DNA of 64,000 nt from Welwitschia mirabilis (lineage: Eukaryota; Gnetophyta; Gnetopsida; Welwitschiales), in the NCBI GenBank assembly GCA_051453625.1, contig JBOZIK010000001.1, forward strand, positions 297,618,599-297,682,598, written 5' to 3'. Position 1 is the stretch's first letter; each line of letters begins with the position of its first letter. Shown piece by piece: positions 57,261 to 64,000 of this stretch. The notes under the pieces were generated by a model. The model saw only the letters and a list, made by a program, of their open reading frames with translations. It did no database searches and had not been told where the DNA came from. The translations under genes were made by a program, and so were the position numbers.

Positions 57261-60200
57261 ATTTTACTAAATAAATGCCCCAAAAGGCATAACTTGAGCA
57301 AAAAATTACATAATTAATACCAACAAATTAAGAAATATCTCACACAATCCTTCCCTTAAAACCTACAAATGTTAAAGCATATACCATTGGATGTGTATTT
57401 TAAGAAATTAATAATCAAATGTTAATGCAAAAAGGAATTTCCTTGTGCACAATGGAAATTAATTAAATGAATTAAGACAAATTGCATTAATAAACATAAT
57501 ATGTCATACCAAATGAAGTTATTAACAAATATGAGAAGATAAATTTAAAGGAAATTAACAAATAGAAAATCATGCTTATTTCATAGCTTCACATTTATAT
57601 TATCAAATGTCTTTATTAGATAAAATAAAGTAAAAGAGGATAATATGAAGGGATTGGAATCTTGATCATTAATTTATTTATTCATTTAGTTATTTTTAAA
57701 CTTGTTTTTGGCTAAAGGAGATAAATCAATATATCTCATACCCTGAATGACCAAGAATTCAAAAATAATGTGCATAGAAAAAGAGAGTGTGCCTAGTTCA
57801 TCAGGAAATGAATTTTAATTTTAACATCAATTATTACAAAGAACTACAAATTACTTGTTGTAAGTTAAATGAACTGCATGGAAAATATATGTAATATAAT
57901 AGAATTGGTTTCTTCTCTAATGACAAAATATAAATATGTTATGAATAAAACCATAAAATACTCAAACAATACTCTTGGGCATCCATTCACTTGATCTAAT
58001 GTAATTTCCTAGAGGTAAGTACAACATTTTAGTTTCAATGTATTTATGTGTTATTGATAATCTTAAGAACAAACATATTCTACTAGTTAAAGACAAATAT
58101 AGCATTTAAAGAAAACTAAACAAATGTTTTTATTTTGCACAAAATGAATTTTGTTTATAAAAGATAACAAACACATGAGTCTTGAAAATTGATTTTATAA
58201 AAACTATTTTGGTTAATCATCAAATTGGATTATTTTTTACTTATAGTTGTAGAAAAAGTGTCTCGCTTATAGGCTTTAATGCTAATTTTGGTTATATTTA
58301 CAATAGCCCCTTTTACTAAGTAACTCATGTTTCTAGCTATATAGTGAGAATCTAATGCATTTTTATATAGGAAAAAAGTAACTCATAGAGGGGAGTTGAA
58401 TGGATGTATTCTCAAAAGGAACAACAAAACATCCACAGATTATTGGCTTAAAAATAGGTTTTTAATGACAATTAAATGCAAGTAGAAAACTCATGAAGGC
58501 ACTTAAAGGATGAAGTAAAACCAAGAATACACACTCAATAATAGGAAAACACATAGTTAACAAAGAAAATAAAATGAATTAAATTAACAAATAAAGTAAT
58601 CAACTCAATAAGAAAACAAATAGAGACAATTAGTCTAATATACATAAGTAAGTTGAATAACATAAGATAGTTACTTTAGGATAATCAAATCATGTTTAAA
58701 ACCATTTATAATATGAAAATATCAAATAATAATAGATTTTATTATCCCAATATTACCATATAATATGATCTTCAATATTCTTCTAGTTAAGGTAAATTAA
58801 AATTCAAAGGAAAGTGGTAGCAAGGGTATGATGCAATTGCTCTGCAAGGTAAATGCTTTTCACCTGGGTGGATGATTCATGTGTCCATGGCCTAACAAGA
58901 ATATGATTAGTTATCCCAAAGGATCCTAATGGATCAAATGCTCCAAGTGATACTCTTGACTTTCCATAAAACCATAACCTAATTAGGTATTGTGTCATGC
59001 TTTACAAATAAGCCCATTTAACTAGGTGGAGATCANNNNNNNNNNNNNNNNNNNNNNNNNNNNNNNNNNNNNNNNNNNNNNNNNNNNNNNNNNNNNNNNN
59101 NNNNNNNNNNNNNNNNNNNNNNNNNNNNNNNNNNNNNNNNNNNNNNNNNNNNNNNNNNNNNNNNNNNNNNNNNNNNNNNNNNNNNNNNNNNNNNNNNNNN
59201 NNNNNNNNNNNNNNNNNNNNNNNNNNNNNNNNNNNNNNNNNNNNNNNNNNNNNNNNNNNNNNNNNNNNNNNNNNNNNNNNNNNNNNNNNNNNNNNNNNNN
59301 NNNNNNNNNNNNNNNNNNNNNNNNNNNNNNNNNNNNNNNNNNNNNNNNNNNNNNNNNNNNNNNNNNNNNNNNNNNNNNNNNNNNNNNNNNNNNNNNNNNN
59401 NNNNNNNNNNNNNNNNNNNNNNNNNNNNNNNNNNNNNNAAAATTATAGTAGAACATGGATTTTACCTAACCCCTTTGCACTATCCCATTAGTTTTTTAAA
59501 ATACATTACATAAGGTAAGTTTATAAAATTACAAAACTAGACATCACTATAAAGGTGAGCGTCAAACATAAAGCCACTTTTCAAAAATAACATAATGAAT
59601 GAAAACTTACCTTTACTTTTTAATAAAGGCCTACTTGAATTTTATAATTATGAAATTCCTGTGGAAGAAATCAGGAGTAGATGATACATGAGTAAATGAA
59701 TGATACTCCCTCATTCTTCTTGTATGTCTATTAAAAGCCTTTTTCCTTCTCCTTGTGCACATACAACTAGAAAATCAAAAGCACAAAATTTTATTTGCAA
59801 AAGATTTAACTCCATTTTATAACCTTTAAATGCATTAGAAGGGTGAGGATGCATTGAGAATCAAAATCACACCATGATTGTTATGGCTATGAAGACTGTC
59901 AGAAGAAAGACCTACATCACCATCATAGGGATTTTAAAAATGGGGATTAATGATAGATCAAATAAAGAAGACACAAATAAAGAACTAATTTCTTATGCTA
60001 ATGTGAAAATTCTCAATTTAATTTGAGTTACCATAGCAAAGAAATATTCTTACACACCTATAAGAATTTGATTTCAGGGTTTATATCATTCAATACACCT
60101 ACTATGTTCTTGAGCTATGAAGCAATATTTTCATCTCTTAGGAGCTTGACCATTGCTTTTATCCTAAAACATGAATTCTCTCTTTAAAGACATCTAGTTA

Positions 60201-61160
60201 AGGAATGCATCTTGGATGGCATTTTTCCAACATATAATTAAGTTAAGATTCTCTCTACAACATTTATTCTATTTGATAAAATTAATGAAAAATATAACCT
60301 AATAGAGATTTAACATGGAAAATCTTAATAATGGATTAAATGCATTGGACATTGATAGGAACAATCCTGCTTTAGATATTATAAGGTTCTTACAATGGAT
60401 ATACTTTAAGATTAAATTATACATAGGAGTATAAAAAATAAAATTTAAAGTATAAGTAGTACATTATGGAGGCGTATCACACAAACTTTATAATAAATGT
60501 TATGATAGCACAATTAAATTTAAGTTACCATAGCATAATTTGTATATAATCATGTGATGATCAATCTATGCTATCAATGGCATAGTATTTCCTACTTATA
60601 TACTTCAAACCATATGTGATAAATGTTAATAAATGAATGTAATTGTGAACAAAATTTGTGCATCTTTGGAAGAAAAGTTCAATCTTCACATTGAAAGATT
60701 ACCCAAGATACAAGTCTTGCATGGTATCAATCTTTTAGAAATTCTCAACAAAGAGTAAATTATTAAATAAAAGATTAAATAACTATAGTATTTTCTTGGC
60801 CAAGTGCAATGCCATTAACCCCAACATTAGTAAGAGTCATTACAAAACTTGTCTTGTAAAATAACTCAGTGCTAGAAATTGTAATAACTTCCAATTTAAC
60901 TATGTAAGCATGGTCGCTAAGTACTAAATGATAAATTAATCATGTAGGGTTATCCAAAAGAATTCTTGCAATAGTCACAGTATTGGGTTAACTAGTCTTC
61001 AAAATCCATTCTTTATTTAATGATGATGATGGTACCTTTGGGGATCCATCCATAACTTACATATGATTAACAAATATAATGACTAATATAAAAATTGAAT
61101 GCTATTCAAGTTATTAAAAATAAAATAATATTTAGTTTCCTCCTTAACATATTATGAAGG
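57261..61160. other. CACTA 3' region, mostly non-coding
   Basis: This 3.9-kb stretch lies between the subterminal repeats and the transposase gene and includes a 403-N gap (59036-59438). A GC-richer minus frame at 58804-58998 (containing GAFDPLGSFGITNHILVRPW and YLAEQLHHTLAT) is open for 64 codons but matches nothing I know. Nothing else is recognisable. Confidence 0.45.
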
Positions 61161-63433
61161 TCATGCAAGAACTTCTCCTTTTGCCTCCTTCAATGTGGTC
61201 ATATCTTTTGCTTGCATTATTAGTGATGTTCTGGGATTTTTCACTACTTCCATAGAAACTACAACAAATATTTCTTTTAAGCTTTCATTATTAGGCATAA
61301 ATTTGAAATCCCTCTCCACAATTACTCCTATTGATATGGATTTATTATACATATTCAGCAACTGACAAGGTAATACAATGTCATCTAGAAAAAAAAAGAA
61401 ATAATTTAATTTTGTAATAAATAACTTAAATCATTACTTAAATAAGATAATATATGTTCAAACCTTTCAATTATTAATCTACTTTAAACAACTTGATCTA
61501 TTTAGAACTGAATTCATATTTAGTTCATCATCTCCAAATTTACTTCTAGATGGTTTACCTTCATTGAACTAGAAAAACATAAAAGTTATAAATTAATTTA
61601 TTTATTTTTAATTCACTAAAGTACATAGAGTAGGATATGCATTTATCTATTACCTTCATTAAGATATTCTTTTGCAGTAAGGAAGAATTCACATTATCAA
61701 ATTAAAGTGTGTCCAAGATAATTCCATTCTATAATTTAAAAATCATATTAACTTATGATAAATAGTATATTAGCATTACAGGAACTGAAGTTATATTCTT
61801 ATCACAGAATCCACTTATTATGACATATTNNNNNNNNNNNNNNNNNNNNNNNNNNNNNNNNNNNNNNNNNNNNNNNNNNNNNNNNNNNNNNNNNNNNNNN
61901 NNNNNNNNNNNNNNNNNNNNNNNNNNNNNAAATCATGATAAATAGTATATTAGTGTTACAGGAACTGAATTTATATTCTTATCACAGAACCCACTTATTA
62001 TGACATATTTATAAATTTTGAATTTTTTTCTCTCATTACTTGTTAATTTCTTTTAAGTTCATCATTCTCCTTTTCAAGTTCATTTAAATTATGAAAAACT
62101 TGAGATGAGCTCATAGAAGATGTTTTCTAAGGAAATAAACTTTTAATTGTTATAGTCACTGGCAACATGAACTCTATTAGGATGCTCAGGACCTAGCATA
62201 CATGCAATATAATCATCTCTAGTAGTTGACATTCTACCTATTAATTCACTTTATTTACTTTCTCTTACATTAAATGATACATGATATATTTAAATAATGT
62301 ATGTTTAGAGTATTATAAATTAAGTAATTAAGACTTACAATAATATCAATAGCTTCAAGTATAACTGTTGATCCATTTGGCCTAATGTACACATTTTTCA
62401 TACATTTACATGAACTATTATTATTAAAAGGTCAACTATCTGAACTCTTTATAATAATCAGCATTTGTAACATTAGAAACAATACATTGAAAAAACATTT
62501 GTTCTTATTTATTTAACACTTTATCATCATATAATCTTCTATTTGTTCTATAGGTTTTCCTCACTAATATGATGTAAAACTTGTTGCTTCTTGAATTTTT
62601 TATTTTTTGTCTTAATTCCTATTAATATATAGCAAAATTTAATGTTAAAAGGATCTTTACAATTCTATTAAAATGCATTCTATATTAAAACTTTTTAAAA
62701 TGCATCTTACATATCTGCCATTCATTTGAACTCAAGTATGCCACCATCTCTTGTCATTGTTATGGTTGAAACTCCTCAGAAGCATGCATAAGCATATCTG
62801 TGTCATTATCATAAGCATCATAAAAGTTTCTTACCACTTCATTTTTTTCATTCATGTCATCATTTACCCATTTTTTTAAAAATGAAGTTCTTATTCTCTT
62901 CAGACACTTCAAATTTTCTGCTATATGTTTGACATGTGTTAAAATGTGATATAATAATCACAAGTTACAATTGTGTAAAATAATTATTAAATAATAACAT
63001 ACCTTAACCATATCCCATAAATTAATTTTGAAATGCTCAAGTAATTCCTCTGATTCTTATAATTTTTTATTGAAATTCTATTATCCCTTACTATTTTCCC
63101 CAAGTAGGATAATAATGTTTCTCTATTTGGACTAACNNNNNNNNNNNNNNNNNNNNNNNNNNNNNNNNNNNNNNNNNNNNNNNNNNNNNNNNNNNNNNNN
63201 NNNNNNNNNNNNNNNNNNNNNNNNNNNNNNNNNNNNNNNNNNNNNNNNNNNNNNNNNNNNNNNNNNNNNNNNNNNNNNNNNNNNNNNNNNNNNNNNNNNN
63301 NNNNNNNNNNNNNNNNNNNNNNNNNNNNNNNNNNNNNNNNNNNNNNNNNNNNNNNNNNNNNNNNNNNNNNNNNNNNNNNNNNNNNNNNNATATCTAAAGA
63401 AAAATAACTATTTATAAGTGAATGATGTTTCAA
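61161..63433 (-). pseudogene. TNPA-like / Transposase_24 (Ptta/En/Spm) transposase gene, inactivated
   Basis: Exons are recognised from right to left. Up to 63003: NRETLLSYLGKIVRDNRISI then EELLEHFKINLWDMVK, donor AAG/GTATGT. 62917-62711: acceptor ATAGCAG, KFEVSEENKNFIFKK, then DAYDNDTDMLMHASEEFQP and QEMVAYLSSNEWQ, donor AT/GTAAGA. From 62618: KTKNKKFKKQQVLHHISEEN. Terminal exon 61384-61161: acceptor TTTTCTAG, LLNMYNKSISIGVIVERDFK to MTTLKEAKGEVLA. The block order (LG-LVR...W--IK / KF-----...K / W--LV-YWSS--WQ / K-NR) is that of the Transposase_24 family. A stop replaces the Trp expected in the final AWP motif. TGA and TAA replace the W and Q expected before QEMVAY. A frame shift lies in the A7 run near 62868. 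A gap (63137-63389) hides part of the first exon. Confidence 0.7.
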
Positions 63434-64000
63434 AAAAAACCTAATTTTGATTTATGTACATGTAAAATATAGTGATAAAATGATATGATTATTGGGGAAT
63501 CATGTACTGTTAGAAGGTTACATGTTCCCAATTATTTCTCTTTTCCTTGCACCCATAAGAAGATTCTGACCCCTTAACATATGCCACATAGATATCTACA
63601 CTTAGAAGATACCTAAAAGAAAAATAAATATGTGTCAAGAAGGTTATAAAAATTACTAAAATTAAATCAATTAAGATAAGTGTCTACTAAGTATTTAAAA
63701 AAAAAATCAAGAACATGATGATGGTTTTTGAAATTTTATAATATAATGTGATTTGATGACTTATATTTTCAATTACAATTTATATTTCCATAATTTAATA
63801 CTATAAAGAAACGTAAAAATGAATACTATGATGCCTAAAAAAATTTAGCAACTTGCTTAACATACGTCTAGTAAAATAAAAACAAAGACAACTACACACC
63901 ACCCTTAATTTTATCTTTTCTTTTAACAACATAGCCACATGTAGTATTAATCAAAATCAATATTGTAAAATAAAATGGATATGAAAACTATATTAATTAT

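Larger units (their letters stand above)
56975..64000 (-). mobile_element. CACTA (En/Spm-type) DNA transposon, one end in the window
   Basis: The end CACTGTAAGAAATATAGG (56975-56992) matches the usual plant CACTA terminus CACTACAAGAAA. It is followed by subterminal repeats with hairpins (57000-57260) and then, on the minus strand, a Transposase_24/TNPA-like gene (61161-63433). Gene direction shows that 56975 is the 3' end. The 5' end, and the expected TNPD/TPase gene, would lie beyond 64000. The left end breaks a gypsy integrase, so the insertion is younger than that element. Confidence 0.65.

Noticed and set aside
58323-58342. Possible right end of a short CACTA element (TTTCTAGCTATATAGTG)
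   Set aside because: The match to the inverted terminus is poor and needs gaps. The transposase gene lies further right, so a far end beyond 64000 is more sensible.
58804-58998. 64-codon minus frame with GC-richer composition
   Set aside because: I considered an organelle-derived insertion because of the QLHHTLAT and PWTHES words, but I could not match it to any plastid or mitochondrial protein. It is left as unassigned within the CACTA region.

Overview
The window is nuclear DNA from a plant with a large, repeat-rich genome. It is very AT-rich and gene-poor, with one recognisable host gene in 64 kb. The rest is decayed LTR retrotransposons, LINEs and a CACTA-type DNA transposon, nested in one another. 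A gymnosperm such as a conifer would fit, but that is inference; the sequence alone does not name a species. About 6.2 kb (30 runs of N) is missing, and many gaps are flanked by near-duplicate sequence that is probably an assembly artefact.
Region 1-22.5 kb: one family of LTR retrotransposon with an unusually long LTR (about 4.4-4.7 kb). An inverted LTR fragment (606-2560, minus) abuts a plus-strand LTR (2561-7330). Then follow a short gag-only interior, a second LTR start (9945-11784), a second gag-only interior (11885-13926) and a third LTR (13927-22544). Every LTR carries the same roughly 30-bp minisatellite. A 5'-truncated LINE (17357-20772, minus) sits inside the third LTR.
Region 22.5-35.4 kb: AT-rich intergenic DNA around an ankyrin-repeat/PGG-domain membrane protein gene of the ACD6-like type (28683-30780, minus, three exons). 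The gene shows a missing splice donor and at least two frame breaks, so it is either a young pseudogene or carries sequence errors. A LINE reverse-transcriptase relic (about 32.3-32.8 kb, plus) lies upstream of it.
Region 35.4-53.8 kb: a Ty1/copia element (LTR, iMet-type primer site, gag, protease/integrase, RT, RNase H, an extra downstream ORF, polypurine tract, LTR). Its layout resembles the SIRE/Maximus group. Its left LTR is split by a second, non-autonomous LTR element (36591-44090) with its own 1.5-kb LTRs and a different primer-binding site.
Region 53.8-64 kb: a fragment of Ty3/gypsy integrase (minus) is interrupted at 56975 by the end of a CACTA element. That end has a CACTGTAAGAAA terminus and subterminal hairpins. 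The element's TNPA/Transposase_24-like gene lies on the minus strand at 61161-63433 and has stops. The other end of the element is outside the window.
No rRNA gene, intact tRNA gene or CRISPR array was seen.
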